Origin: Gemmatimonadota bacterium
Lineage (GTDB): Bacteria; Gemmatimonadota; Gemmatimonadetes; Gemmatimonadales; Gemmatimonadaceae
NCBI GenBank assembly: GCA_028287305.1
Contig: JAQBPX010000019.1
Span: forward strand, 124,001 to 188,000
DNA length: 64,000 nt
Direction: 5' to 3'
Of this stretch, positions 8,839 to 16,373 are shown piece after piece; within the stretch, counting starts at the first letter, position 1; every line of letters begins with the position of its first letter. Under the pieces are notes generated by a model. The model was not told the DNA's origin and did no database searches. It saw only the letters and a program-made list of their open reading frames with translations. The position numbers and the translations under genes were made by a program.

Positions 8839-8889
8839 ATAAGTGCTCCGTTGTTGTCCCTGCGAATGCTGTTGCGGTCCTCTCCCGCA

Positions 8890-8958
8890 TCACCAATATT
8901 CCTCATGCGTAAGGATTATTAGGTGAATTAATTGTTCTTATTTCAAGAGGATATTTAA
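8890..8958. other. AT-rich island in a GC-rich intergenic region
   Basis: About 70 bases rich in A and T (AATTAATTG, TATTTAAAC and similar), very unlike the surrounding sequence. It directly abuts the reading frame of the HTH protein downstream, where that protein's start codon would be expected. It could be a promoter region or a junction left by an insertion or deletion. Confidence 0.45.
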
Positions 8959-9042
8959 ACGCGCTCCTACGACGTTGCCCTGTCCGCACTTGCGATCGAC
9001 TGCGACCCCAAGTGGCTCGACAATACCCTCTCGCGTTTCGAG

Positions 9043-9351
9043 GTGGCGGGCGTCGTCCAGTCGCGGCAGGGCGTCTCCCGCCGCGTCCCTGAATCAGCGC
9101 TCCTCACCATCGCCATGGCACGCGCCCTCGTCTCGGCGCTCGAGCTTCCACTCGGACGCGCGCTCGGCCTGGCCCATGAGTACCTGCAAGGCGAAGGCGC
9201 CGAGCTGTCGCTCGGCGCAGGGGTGGCCATCTCGATCGACCGGGGCGAGATCGAGCGCCGCATCCGCGAGCGCCTGCTGGCTGGGGCCGAGCTCACCCCG
9301 CCTCGCCGGCGCGGGCGTCCGCCGGGCCGGCCGGCGCGCCCCGGCTCCTGA
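9043..9351 (+). CDS. Small DNA-binding-like protein, probably 5'-truncated
   Basis: The frame is open from 8959 and encodes a coherent helical domain well upstream of the first usable start, the GTG at 9043. The residues before it (SYDVALSALAIDCDPKWLDN) look like the first helices of a winged helix or HTH and are not random. There is no ATG, GTG or TTG in that part and no Shine-Dalgarno before the GTG. The body has two more helical segments and a basic tail (RRRGRPPGRPARPG) of AT-hook type. I do not recognise a named family. It is probably a DNA-binding regulator whose 5' end was lost at the AT-rich junction; a CTG start at 8980 is the alternative. Confidence 0.5.
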   Translation: MAGVVQSRQGVSRRVPESALLTIAMARALVSALELPLGRALGLAHEYLQGEGAELSLGAGVAISIDRGEIERRIRERLLAGAELTPPRRRGRPPGRPARPGS

Positions 9352-9360
9352 AACGACGAA

Positions 9361-9386
9361 GGGGGAGCGCCTCTCGGCGCTCCCCC
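9361..9386. terminator. Terminator between HTH fragment and cold-shock gene
   Basis: A perfect 11-bp stem (GGGGGAGCGCC / GGCGCTCCCCC) with a 4-base TCTC loop. It lies 20 bases past the cold-shock gene's stop and 10 bases past the stop of the rightward frame, so it can serve both. Confidence 0.8.
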
Positions 9387-9406
9387 TCGTCTATCGCGGT
9401 GACGTG

Positions 9407-9619
9407 CTAGTTACCGATGCGCTCGACGTTCGAGGCAGCCGGTCCCTTGTCGCCGTTCACCATCTCGAACGAGACCGGGTCGCCTTCAGCCAGCGTCTTG
9501 AACCCGCTCCCCTGGATCGCGCTGTAGTGGACGAAGCAGTCCTTCTCCCCACTGTCGGGGGTGATGAAGCCGAACCCCTTCGCGTCGTTGAACCACTTCA
9601 CTTTGCCGGTGGTACGCAT
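9407..9619 (-). CDS. Cold-shock protein (CspA family)
   Basis: A 70-residue single cold-shock domain with both RNA-binding motifs intact: KGFGFI (RNP1) and DCFVHY (RNP2). It binds single-stranded RNA or DNA and melts mRNA structure. The ATG at 9619 is preceded by AGGAG (9632-9628) at 8-base spacing. In-frame starts further up would add a non-homologous N-terminus. A gap of 183 bases separates it from the next upstream gene, enough for the long 5' leader typical of such genes. A hairpin terminator follows. Confidence 0.95.
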   Translation of the reverse strand: MRTTGKVKWFNDAKGFGFITPDSGEKDCFVHYSAIQGSGFKTLAEGDPVSFEMVNGDKGPAASNVERIGN

Positions 9620-9802
9620 TGCATGCACTCCTGATGATGGCGATGTCCAGGAGCACTGCACTGCCGATCTCCCGACAACCCTGATTGTTCGTGGCGCCAT
9701 GCGCACTCGCGCACGGCCCAGCGGTTCCCGTCGGGGAGGCTCGGCCGCCTACCGACGCGCCGAAAGTAGGAAGCGCCGGCCGGAAGGGCAAGCGCGGAAG
9801 CG

Positions 9803-10240
9803 TCAGGGCTGGACCGAACGAACGCCCGTGACGAAGTATTCGGTCTCCCCAAAGCACACCGAGGGCACCCCCCGGTGCTGCTCGTAGACCAGGGCCACCT
9901 TGTCCCCCATGGACCTGGTCACCAGCGCCGCCACGCTGTCGTTGCGCACCGTGAAGGTCCAGCGCTCCTGCGGCGCGCCCGCCAGGTTCGCCATGGACAG
10001 CTCCCCCTCCCAGGTTTTGCAGAGCCACCCCTTCTTCGAGAACTTCTGGACGTAGCCGGCTCGCTCGCCCTGCGAGTAGGAGTACGAGAGCGCCACCCAG
10101 CCCCAGAGCGCAAAGACGATCCCCGGCACCAGCACGAGGATCGCCAGCACCTTCCACAGCCAGCGCTTCCGTCGGGGGGCGGGGGCGGGAGTCGCCGCCG
10201 GCGCGGCAGCGGGGGTCTCGTCAGGCGTTTCGTCGGCCAT
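9803..10240 (-). CDS. Membrane-anchored protein of unknown function
   Basis: A 145-residue protein: a 25-residue Ala/Pro/Thr-rich cytoplasmic tail, a basic stop (RRKR), one hydrophobic segment (about residues 28-51) and a soluble domain of about 90 residues. The soluble part carries the conserved-looking SKKGWLCKTWEGEL segment, followed by WTFTVRNDSVAALV. It resembles a widespread uncharacterised single-pass family, but I cannot name a function. It is divergent from ispG with a 54-base gap. Confidence 0.7.
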   Translation of the reverse strand: MADETPDETPAAAPAATPAPAPRRKRWLWKVLAILVLVPGIVFALWGWVALSYSYSQGERAGYVQKFSKKGWLCKTWEGELSMANLAGAPQERWTFTVRNDSVAALVTRSMGDKVALVYEQHRGVPSVCFGETEYFVTGVRSVQP

Positions 10241-10294
10241 GTTCCTGGGGTGAGGACGACAGCAAGCTAGGCGCCCCTCCCTTATTTTTCATCC

Positions 10295-11530
10295 ATGTCC
10301 TTCCAGCAGCACCGCCGGCACACGGTCACCGCGCTCATCGGCAACGTCCCGGTAGGGTCGTCGCATCCTGTGGTCGTCCAGTCGATGACCAACACCGACA
10401 CGGCCGACGCCGCCGGCACGGCGGGGCAGGTCGCGGCGCTGGCGAAGGCGGGGTCGCAGCTGGTTCGCATCACGGTGAACAACGACGACTCGGCCGCCGC
10501 CGTCCCCGAGATCGCGCAGCGGCTGGCCGACATGGGCGTGGACGTGCCCATCGTGGGCGACTTCCACTACAACGGCCACCTGCTGCTGACCAGGTACCCC
10601 GAGGCTGCCCGCGCCCTCGCCAAGTACCGGATCAACCCCGGAAACGTGGGCGGCAAGCGACGCGACGAGCATTTCCGGCAGATCGTCCAGGTCGCGGTGG
10701 ACAACGGCAAGCCCGTGCGCATCGGCGTGAACTGGGGCTCGCTCGACCAGGACCTCCTCACGGAGATGATGGACGCGAACGCCAGGGCCGCGGAGCCCAT
10801 CTCGGCCAAGGACGTCTACATCGAGGCGATGCTCGCCAGTGCCCTTCGCTCGGCCGAGATGGCCGAGGAGGCGGGGCTGCCGCATGACCGCATCCTGGTC
10901 TCGGCGAAGGTGAGCGGCGTGCAGGACCTGGTCGAGGTGTACCGCCGCCTGGCCGCGCGCTGCGACTACCCCCTGCACCTGGGCCTCACCGAGGCCGGAA
11001 TGGGCATGAAGGGCATCGTCGCGAGCACGGCGGGCCTCTCCATCCTGCTCGCCGAGGGCATCGGCGACACCATTCGCGTGTCGCTCACGCCGAAGCCGGA
11101 TGGCGACCGCACGGAGGAGGTGCTCGTCGCACAGCAGGTGTTGCAGTCGCTCGAGCTGCGCAGCTTCACGCCGCAGGTCACGGCCTGCCCGGGCTGCGGC
11201 CGCACGACGTCCACCTTCTTCCAGCACATGGCGCAGGACATCCAGGGCTACCTGCGCGAGCAGATGCCGGTGTGGCGCGAGCGCTACCCCGGGGTCGAGG
11301 AGCTCAAGGTGGCGGTGATGGGGTGCGTGGTGAACGGGCCGGGCGAGTCGAAGCATGCGAACATCGGCATCTCGCTGCCGGGCACCTTCGAGGACCCCAA
11401 GGCGCCGGTGTACGTGGATGGCAAGCTGCACGTCACGCTCAAGGGCGATGCGATCGTGCCGGAGTTCCTGGAGCTTCTCGAGCGGTACGTGGAGCGGCGG
11501 TACGGTTCACAGGTGCCGGCTGCAGTCTGA
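10295..11530 (+). CDS. ispG: 4-hydroxy-3-methylbut-2-enyl diphosphate synthase
   Basis: A 411-residue [4Fe-4S] enzyme of the non-mevalonate isoprenoid pathway, reducing MEcPP to HMBPP. It has the TIM-barrel N-terminus (VQSMTNTDT), the substrate segment INPGNVG, and the cluster ligands C298 and C301 (CPGC) and C344 in GCVVNGPGE, with catalytic E351. This is the short bacterial form without the middle domain of plant enzymes. It is a single-gene unit followed by a strong terminator. Confidence 0.96.
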   Translation: MSFQQHRRHTVTALIGNVPVGSSHPVVVQSMTNTDTADAAGTAGQVAALAKAGSQLVRITVNNDDSAAAVPEIAQRLADMGVDVPIVGDFHYNGHLLLTRYPEAARALAKYRINPGNVGGKRRDEHFRQIVQVAVDNGKPVRIGVNWGSLDQDLLTEMMDANARAAEPISAKDVYIEAMLASALRSAEMAEEAGLPHDRILVSAKVSGVQDLVEVYRRLAARCDYPLHLGLTEAGMGMKGIVASTAGLSILLAEGIGDTIRVSLTPKPDGDRTEEVLVAQQVLQSLELRSFTPQVTACPGCGRTTSTFFQHMAQDIQGYLREQMPVWRERYPGVEELKVAVMGCVVNGPGESKHANIGISLPGTFEDPKAPVYVDGKLHVTLKGDAIVPEFLELLERYVERRYGSQVPAAV

Positions 11531-11556
11531 GCTGTTACTCGCGCCGCGGCCGAACT

Positions 11557-11729
11557 AACGAATGAGCCACGGTGCAACGCGGTACAACGCTGAACGGCCG
11601 GCAGTTGCAGTTCCCAAAGCAGACAGGACCCCGACCGTCGTCGGAGTCCTGTTTTCTTGTTTGATGCTTCCCGAGGTGCGGTTCAGCGCGGGCCGAAGGC
11701 CCACAGCGTTGCACCGCGGCTCATTCGTT
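11557..11729. repeat. 24-bp inverted repeat enclosing the ispG terminator
   Basis: The 24-base arm at 11557-11580 is matched in inverted orientation by 11706-11729 at 23 of 24 positions. A further pair, GCTGAAC / GTTCAGC (11589-11595, 11681-11687), extends the pairing inward. The direct repeat GAACTAA occurs at 11552-11558 and 11750-11756, just outside. There is no coding potential within. It could be a small non-autonomous element or a very long stem beyond the terminator. Confidence 0.6.
11624..11656 (+). terminator. ispG rho-independent terminator
   Basis: A 12-bp stem (CAGGACCCCGAC / GTCGGAGTCCTG, one mismatch) with a 4-base loop, followed by TTTTCTTGTTT. It lies about 95 bases past the ispG stop. 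Confidence 0.8.
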
Positions 11730-11752
11730 CGTTGCGCTCGTTGCGCAAGGAA

Positions 11753-12361
11753 CTAAGGCGACGCGTACGACTCCAGCACCTGTACAGTGGACTCGAGCTC
11801 CTCGAGGATCTCCCCCGTGAAGCCGAGCGAGCGCAGCCGCTCGAGCACGTCGCGGTACCACCGGATCGTGCCGGCCTTGCCGACCTTGAAGCGTCCCCAC
11901 ACGGAATCCTCTTCCATGGTGCGCTTGAGGTCCGCCACGATCGAGCTCGCGTTGTGCAGCTTGTCCGCCGCGCACACCCAGCGCGCGCTCTCGTTCGCCG
12001 ACGCCAGGCGCGCGAGGTAGTCCTCCTTGCGCTGCTCGCTCGAGAGCTCGTTGCCCTCGTCGTCGCTGTTGCGATGCGTGACTGCGAGCACGGTGTCGAG
12101 CACCTCGGAGCCGAACTTGTCGGCGATGCGCTGCTCGAGCATGTCGCGCGTGAAGCCCTCGCGCACGCAGTCCTCGATCACGTCGTGCAGGATTCCCGCG
12201 ACGATCGTGCTGTCGTCCTGCCCGTAGCGCGTGAGGATGATCGCCACGTTCGCCGGGTGCGTGAGGTAGGGCAGGCGAGTGCCCTTCCGCACCTGCCGGT
12301 CGTGATGCTTCGCCGCGAAGGCGAGCGCGTGGTTGATGCGGTCCGAGTAGCCCGTTGCCAT
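11753..12361 (-). CDS. Small HD-domain hydrolase, SpoT/MESH1-like
   Basis: A 202-residue protein consisting only of an HD phosphohydrolase domain like the hydrolase half of RelA/SpoT. Metal-site signatures are RKGTRLPYLTHP (H35), ILHDVIED (H59, D60) and ADKLHN (D133). There is no synthetase, TGS or ACT domain. Stand-alone proteins of this kind (small alarmone hydrolases) cleave (p)ppGpp; that role is inferred from homology. The ATG at 12361 precedes the HD core; longer frames upstream run through a different gene. Confidence 0.82.
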   Translation of the reverse strand: MATGYSDRINHALAFAAKHHDRQVRKGTRLPYLTHPANVAIILTRYGQDDSTIVAGILHDVIEDCVREGFTRDMLEQRIADKFGSEVLDTVLAVTHRNSDDEGNELSSEQRKEDYLARLASANESARWVCAADKLHNASSIVADLKRTMEEDSVWGRFKVGKAGTIRWYRDVLERLRSLGFTGEILEELESTVQVLESYASP

Positions 12362-12399
12362 CTGCAAAAAAGCTAGCGCGCGACACGCGTCGCCGCGAA

Positions 12400-12828
12400 T
12401 CAGCGCACCACCTGCGTCATGAATCGCGCGTCGAGCACGAGCAGCGCCACGCCCTGGACCGTCACGCCCAGTCCGGCGCCCACCGCTCCCAGTCGCTTGC
12501 CCAGGATCCATCCCGTGCAGGCGAGCGTGACGCCCGCGATGACGTAGCCCACGTCGAGCCCGGCGTTCAGCCAGAGCAGCCGGTCGAGCTGCGTGGCGCT
12601 CGCGAGGTCGCGCAGCTGCAGCTGGGAGCGTGACCACGTCGCGATCGCGAGGTCGATCGCGCCCCAGGCCGCCGATTGCATCGCGAAGTGCCGCAGCAGC
12701 GGGGAATGGAGGCGCCGCACCGCGAGCATCGCGAACAGCGACGTACCCACCACCACGCAGGCCACGCCCCAGACGGTGAGGCGCAGCAGGTGGAGTCGCT
12801 CGGCGTGCAGGAGTGCGTCGGACCACAT
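12400..12828 (-). CDS. Four-helix membrane protein, unknown function
   Basis: A 142-residue integral membrane protein with about four hydrophobic segments (near residues 15-37, 45-62, 85-107 and 113-133). It has no catalytic motif that I recognise. It is separated by short gaps from the alarmone-hydrolase-like gene downstream and the BY-kinase-like gene upstream, all on the same strand, so it may be co-transcribed with them. The start at 12828 gives a plausible first cytoplasmic helix. Confidence 0.65.
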   Translation of the reverse strand: MWSDALLHAERLHLLRLTVWGVACVVVGTSLFAMLAVRRLHSPLLRHFAMQSAAWGAIDLAIATWSRSQLQLRDLASATQLDRLLWLNAGLDVGYVIAGVTLACTGWILGKRLGAVGAGLGVTVQGVALLVLDARFMTQVVR

Positions 12829-12874
12829 GCACGCATCCTAGTCGGCGGCGCGCGACGCAGGTAGCGAGCGAGGC

Positions 12875-14575
12875 TCAGCCGTTCACGCTCGCCGGTTCAG
12901 CGGAGTTCGCGCTACGGCGCGGACCGCTCACGGGGGGCACCTCCGGCACCAGCCCGTCCCAGAGCACGATGCCCACGGGATTGCCGCCGGCCTCGCGCAC
13001 CTGGGCGACGAGTCGCTGGAGGTCGCGCAGCCGTGTGTACCCGATGCGCGCGCAGAGCACCACGGAATGCACCGGCAGGGCGGCCGCCAGCCCGGCGTTC
13101 ACCTGCTGCGGGGACGCCACCACGAAGATGGCATCGTAGTGACGCGACAGTCGCGCGGTCTCGCGCACCACCGCATCGGCCACGGTGGCGGGATCGCGCT
13201 CGCTGCGCCCGGTGCCACTCGTCACCACTTCGATGGCGCGATCGCGACCGGTGGGCGTGCCCTGCGTCACCTCCGCCCATTCCACGCGCCCGGCCGCGGC
13301 ATCCAGCACGCCCGGATCGTTCGGGATGCGCAACGTGCCGGACACCGTGGACGACGCCGGGTCGGCATCGATGAGCAGCGCGTTGCGCGCCTCGTCGGCG
13401 GCGACGGCCGCCAGGTTGGCTGCGATCACGCCCACGATCGGCATGTCGGGACCCACCAGCGTGACCATCAGGAGCCCGGTGCCCGGCGGCACCACGTGCA
13501 GGTACGCGAGCTGGTAGCCGTCGGTGCGCGGCTCGAGGTACGGCGGCGCCAGCCGGTCGGACTCGCGGCGCTGGCGATCCTTCGGCCGCTGCCGCGGGCG
13601 CACCTTCGCCACCACGCGCACCATCGTCAGGCGCTCCGCCTCCCCTGCGTCGGCAATGCGGGGGCGGCGCAACTCGGCGACGAGCGCCGTCCCGAACCCG
13701 ATCACCGCGCCGAACAGGATGGATGCGCCGAGGATCGCCATCACCGGCGTCGCCGCGGTCGCGATGTCGCGCACCTCGGCCTCGCGCTTCGCGATCGCAT
13801 TCACGCTGTCCCGCATCCGCGATAGCTGGCGATTCGCGTCGGCGGCACCGGCGCGCGCCGAGTCCAGCGACAGCAGCCGCGACGCCGTGTCGATGGATGC
13901 GAGGTCCACCGGATGCACCACCGCCGGTGCAAGTGATGCCACGTCACGCTGCAATCCGGCGCGACGCTCGAGCGCGATGGCCTGCATCGCGCGCCCCACC
14001 TCGGTGGCGCGTCCCGTGAGCGCGACGAACACCGGGTCCACGCCCCCGATCGCCCCGAACGCCTCGCGTTCCTTCTCGATCTCGGTGAGTGAATCGCCGA
14101 GCGCGCGCATCCGCGGATCGCCCTTGAGCGCGGCACTCTCGGCGAGCCCGCGATACGATGCCGACAGCGGCGCGTTCTCGGCGCGGGCGATCAGGCGCTC
14201 GAGGTCCAGGATGGCAATGTCGAGCGAGTCCCGGCGAGCGCGGCGCGCGGGGCTCATGGTGTCGACCGCCGCGGGGGACACCTGGGTCGCGCGCGTTCGC
14301 GCGTTGACGAGTGAGCTCTCCGCATCGCTGAGGCGCACGCTCGCCGTGGCGAACGTGATCGCGAAGGGCAGGGTATCCGGCCGCGCGGCGGGGGGCGGGA
14401 GCGCCCGCTCGGCGCGCTGCGCCTGCTGCGTGGTGACCACCGCCACGAGTGCCGTTATCGCGGCGCCGGCGGTGAGGGCGATGACGAAGACGGGCCGGCG
14501 CATGGCGTTCCGCGCCCGCGCTGCCATCCAGGCGGAGCGGGGCACCTGGTGTCGGAACTCGGCGGTCGTCGGCAT
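12875..14575 (-). CDS. Wzz/BY-kinase-like membrane protein with degenerate P-loop
   Basis: A 566-residue protein laid out like a polysaccharide co-polymerase/tyrosine autokinase: TM1 (29-48), a periplasmic helical region, TM2 (277-300), then a cytoplasmic MinD/ParA-like domain. The second Walker motif (ALLIDADP, 399-406) and the following strand-turn pattern are clear. The first Walker motif, normally GxxGxGKST, is replaced by GPDMPIVGV (375-383) with no lysine, and there is no C-terminal tyrosine cluster. ATP hydrolysis and autophosphorylation look impossible. It is probably a structural or regulatory partner for envelope polysaccharide export. ATG 14575 was preferred over a TTG 36 bases upstream. 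Confidence 0.7.
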   Translation of the reverse strand: MPTTAEFRHQVPRSAWMAARARNAMRRPVFVIALTAGAAITALVAVVTTQQAQRAERALPPPAARPDTLPFAITFATASVRLSDAESSLVNARTRATQVSPAAVDTMSPARRARRDSLDIAILDLERLIARAENAPLSASYRGLAESAALKGDPRMRALGDSLTEIEKEREAFGAIGGVDPVFVALTGRATEVGRAMQAIALERRAGLQRDVASLAPAVVHPVDLASIDTASRLLSLDSARAGAADANRQLSRMRDSVNAIAKREAEVRDIATAATPVMAILGASILFGAVIGFGTALVAELRRPRIADAGEAERLTMVRVVAKVRPRQRPKDRQRRESDRLAPPYLEPRTDGYQLAYLHVVPPGTGLLMVTLVGPDMPIVGVIAANLAAVAADEARNALLIDADPASSTVSGTLRIPNDPGVLDAAAGRVEWAEVTQGTPTGRDRAIEVVTSGTGRSERDPATVADAVVRETARLSRHYDAIFVVASPQQVNAGLAAALPVHSVVLCARIGYTRLRDLQRLVAQVREAGGNPVGIVLWDGLVPEVPPVSGPRRSANSAEPASVNG

Positions 14576-14612
14576 GCGGGTGAGGTTCGCAGGAGGTGGG
14601 CCAAAAGACAAT

Positions 14613-14641
14613 GCGGAGCGAGCGCGTAGCGCTCACTCCGC
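14613..14641 (-). terminator. Terminator of the cupredoxin gene
   Basis: A 13-bp stem with one mismatch and a 3-base loop (14613-14625 pairs with 14629-14641). Read leftward it is followed by ATTGTCTTTT. It begins 20 bases past the cupredoxin stop codon. Confidence 0.75.
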
Positions 14642-14661
14642 ACAGGCCCTGCGGGAACGGC

Positions 14662-15174
14662 TTACTGGACCGTGATCGTGCCCTTCATGCCCATCGCAAG
14701 GTGCGGCGTGCAGTGGTAGTCGTACTTGCCGGCCTTCACGTTCGCGAAGGAGATCGTGTAGGTCTCGTTGGCGGCGAGCAGCATCTTGCCGCTGAGCTCC
14801 ATCATCTTCTCGGGCATGTTCGCGTCGATCTGGCCCTTTGCATCGGCCGGGAGCGTCGCGCCGTCGAACGCCACGTTGTGGGGTCCGCCGGAAACCATCG
14901 TCCAGCGAATCGCGTCGCCGGCCTTGATCGTGATGTCGGCCGGATCGAAGTGATAGCCCTTCGCATCCATGACCATCTTGACGTCGTGCGTGGCGCCGGT
15001 GGCCGGGGCCGCCGCAGCTGCACCAGTCGCGGGGGCCGTGGCCGGGGTCGTGGCCGTCGCTGCCGGGGTCGGGGCGGCGGTCGCCGCCGTGTCCGTGGTC
15101 GCAGCCTTTTCACCACCACCGCACGCGCCGAGAACGATCGCGCTGGCAGCGAGCACCAGTCCGTTGAAACGCAT
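14662..15174 (-). CDS. Plastocyanin-like copper lipoprotein
   Basis: A 170-residue lipoprotein: lipobox LGAC with acylated C18, an Ala/Thr/Pro-rich linker (about 20-62) and a cupredoxin domain. Type-1 copper ligands are visible: H99 (GGPHNVAF) and C155, H158 and M163 in YDYHCTPHLAMGMKG. It should sit at the outer face of a membrane or in the periplasm and carry electrons between respiratory complexes. The ATG at 15174 follows GGAGG at about 10-base spacing. It is a monocistronic unit with its own terminator; a CRP-type palindrome lies 71 bases upstream. Confidence 0.9.
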   Translation of the reverse strand: MRFNGLVLAASAIVLGACGGGEKAATTDTAATAAPTPAATATTPATAPATGAAAAAPATGATHDVKMVMDAKGYHFDPADITIKAGDAIRWTMVSGGPHNVAFDGATLPADAKGQIDANMPEKMMELSGKMLLAANETYTISFANVKAGKYDYHCTPHLAMGMKGTITVQ

Positions 15175-15244
15175 TGCTTGAAGCCTCCAGTATTGCCTAG
15201 GTCTGTTTGATGTACGCCCGCCCTTCGGGGATCCCTCCGGGCTT

Positions 15245-15260
15245 TGTGAAACTATTCACA
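15245..15260. promoter_or_regulatory. CRP/FNR-type palindromic site
   Basis: TGTGA-N6-TCACA, a perfect match to the CRP half-site pattern, in the gap between the divergent cupredoxin gene and his operon. It is 71 bases from the cupredoxin start and 63 bases before the his leader peptide. Which gene it controls is not decided by position. The rest of the 329-base gap holds the his leader and attenuator. Confidence 0.55.
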
Positions 15261-15322
15261 AGCCCCCACGTGCGCAACGCAGGGGGGTGCAAGTTGGAGG
15301 CCGTCCAAGGTACCTTTCGACC

Positions 15323-15397
15323 ATGGTCCTTCGCTCCGCCACCCATCACGTGCATCATCACCACGGCTCACGGGCCGGGGCGGTCGCGCACGTATAG
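15323..15397 (+). CDS. hisL: his operon leader peptide
   Basis: A 24-codon frame with ATG at 15323 and TAG at 15395-15397. It encodes seven histidines, six of them within residues 8-14 (HHVHHHH), followed by a short Gly/Ala/Arg tail with one more histidine. Histidine runs of this kind have one known role: stalling the ribosome when charged tRNA-His is scarce. It lies just ahead of a perfect intrinsic terminator and 106 bases ahead of hisG. The ribosome-binding site is weak (AAGG). Confidence 0.9.
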   Translation: MVLRSATHHVHHHHGSRAGAVAHV

Positions 15398-15435
15398 GGG
15401 TGGACTGAAAAGCTCCTGAACGTCCGATTTGCGCC

Positions 15436-15463
15436 GGGCCCGTCGACCAGACGGGCCCTTTTT
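15436..15463 (+). terminator. his operon attenuator
   Basis: A perfect 9-bp GC stem (GGGCCCGTC / GACGGGCCC, 5-base loop) followed by TTTTT, located before hisG. The segment CGGGCC at 15371-15376, in the leader-peptide tail, can pair with GGCCCG at 15437-15442 in the terminator's left arm. A ribosome stalled on the His codons would leave that pairing free and allow read-through; one reaching the stop codon would cover it. Confidence 0.88.
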
Positions 15464-15503
15464 CACGTCCTGGAGCGCTTTTCCCACTCAAGTCGTCGAT
15501 TTC

Positions 15504-16373
15504 ATGCTCAAGATCGCCATTCCAAACAAGGGTCGCCTGGCCGAGGAGGCCCGCGAGCTCTTTGCCGACGCGGGACTCGAGGTGAGGGCGCGAGGTGAGC
15601 GCGCGCTCACCGCCTCCCTGGGCGGGGAGTTCCAGGCCCTCTTCGTTCGTGCGCAGGACATCCCGGAATTCGTGGCTGACGGAGCCGCCGACGTCGGCAT
15701 CACCGGGTGGGACCTGATCGAGGAATCCGGCCGGCCGCTCGAGGTGCTGGCCGACCTTGGCTTCGGACGCTGCCACCTGGCGGTGGCGGCTCGCGAGGAC
15801 AGCGGCATTCGCTCCGTGGCGGACCTGCCGGAGGGCATTCGCGTCGCCACCGTCTTCCCGCGCATCGCGGCGCGCTTCTTCGCCGGGGCCGGTCGTACCG
15901 TGGAACTGGTGCCGATCTCCGGCGCCGCCGAGATCGCGCCGCACATCGGGATCGCGGACGTCATCGTGGACCTCGTCTCCACCGGCAGCACGCTGCGGGT
16001 GAATGGGCTGCGCGAGGTGGGTACGGTGCTCGAGTCCACCTGTCGCCTGGTGGTGGCGCGCGACGGCGTGGTCATGAACGATCCCGCGCGGCGCGTGGCC
16101 GCCGAGGAGCTCACCGCCGCGCTGACGTCGGTGCTGCGTGCGCGCGGCCAGCGCTACCTGATGGCCAACGTGCCGCGCGAGCGGCTGGCGGAGGTGAAGC
16201 GGGTGCTGCCCGGCATCGACGGCCCCACGGTGATCGACATCATGAACGGAGGATCGGTGGTGGCAGTGCACGCCGTCGTCGCGAGCGGGGCGGTCTATCG
16301 CACCATTGCCGACCTCAAGGCGCTTGGCGGAACGGGAATCCTCGTCACGCGCATCGAGCGGCTGATGCCATGA
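15504..16373 (+). CDS. hisG: ATP phosphoribosyltransferase, long form
   Basis: A 289-residue enzyme for the first step of histidine synthesis (ATP + PRPP). MLKIAIPNKGRL is the typical N-terminus; the phosphate-binding segment DLVSTGSTLRVNGL follows. The extra C-terminal domain of about 75 residues marks the long, hexameric form, which is feedback-inhibited by histidine directly and does not need HisZ; no hisZ is present. The first structural gene after the attenuator, it overlaps hisD as ATGA. No obvious Shine-Dalgarno lies close to the ATG. Confidence 0.95.
   Translation: MLKIAIPNKGRLAEEARELFADAGLEVRARGERALTASLGGEFQALFVRAQDIPEFVADGAADVGITGWDLIEESGRPLEVLADLGFGRCHLAVAAREDSGIRSVADLPEGIRVATVFPRIAARFFAGAGRTVELVPISGAAEIAPHIGIADVIVDLVSTGSTLRVNGLREVGTVLESTCRLVVARDGVVMNDPARRVAAEELTAALTSVLRARGQRYLMANVPRERLAEVKRVLPGIDGPTVIDIMNGGSVVAVHAVVASGAVYRTIADLKALGGTGILVTRIERLMP

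Noticed and set aside
8667-8922. Short open frames on both strands upstream of the outer-membrane gene
   Set aside because: Low-complexity Gly/Pro/Arg composition over a hairpin region and no coding signature; probably intergenic.
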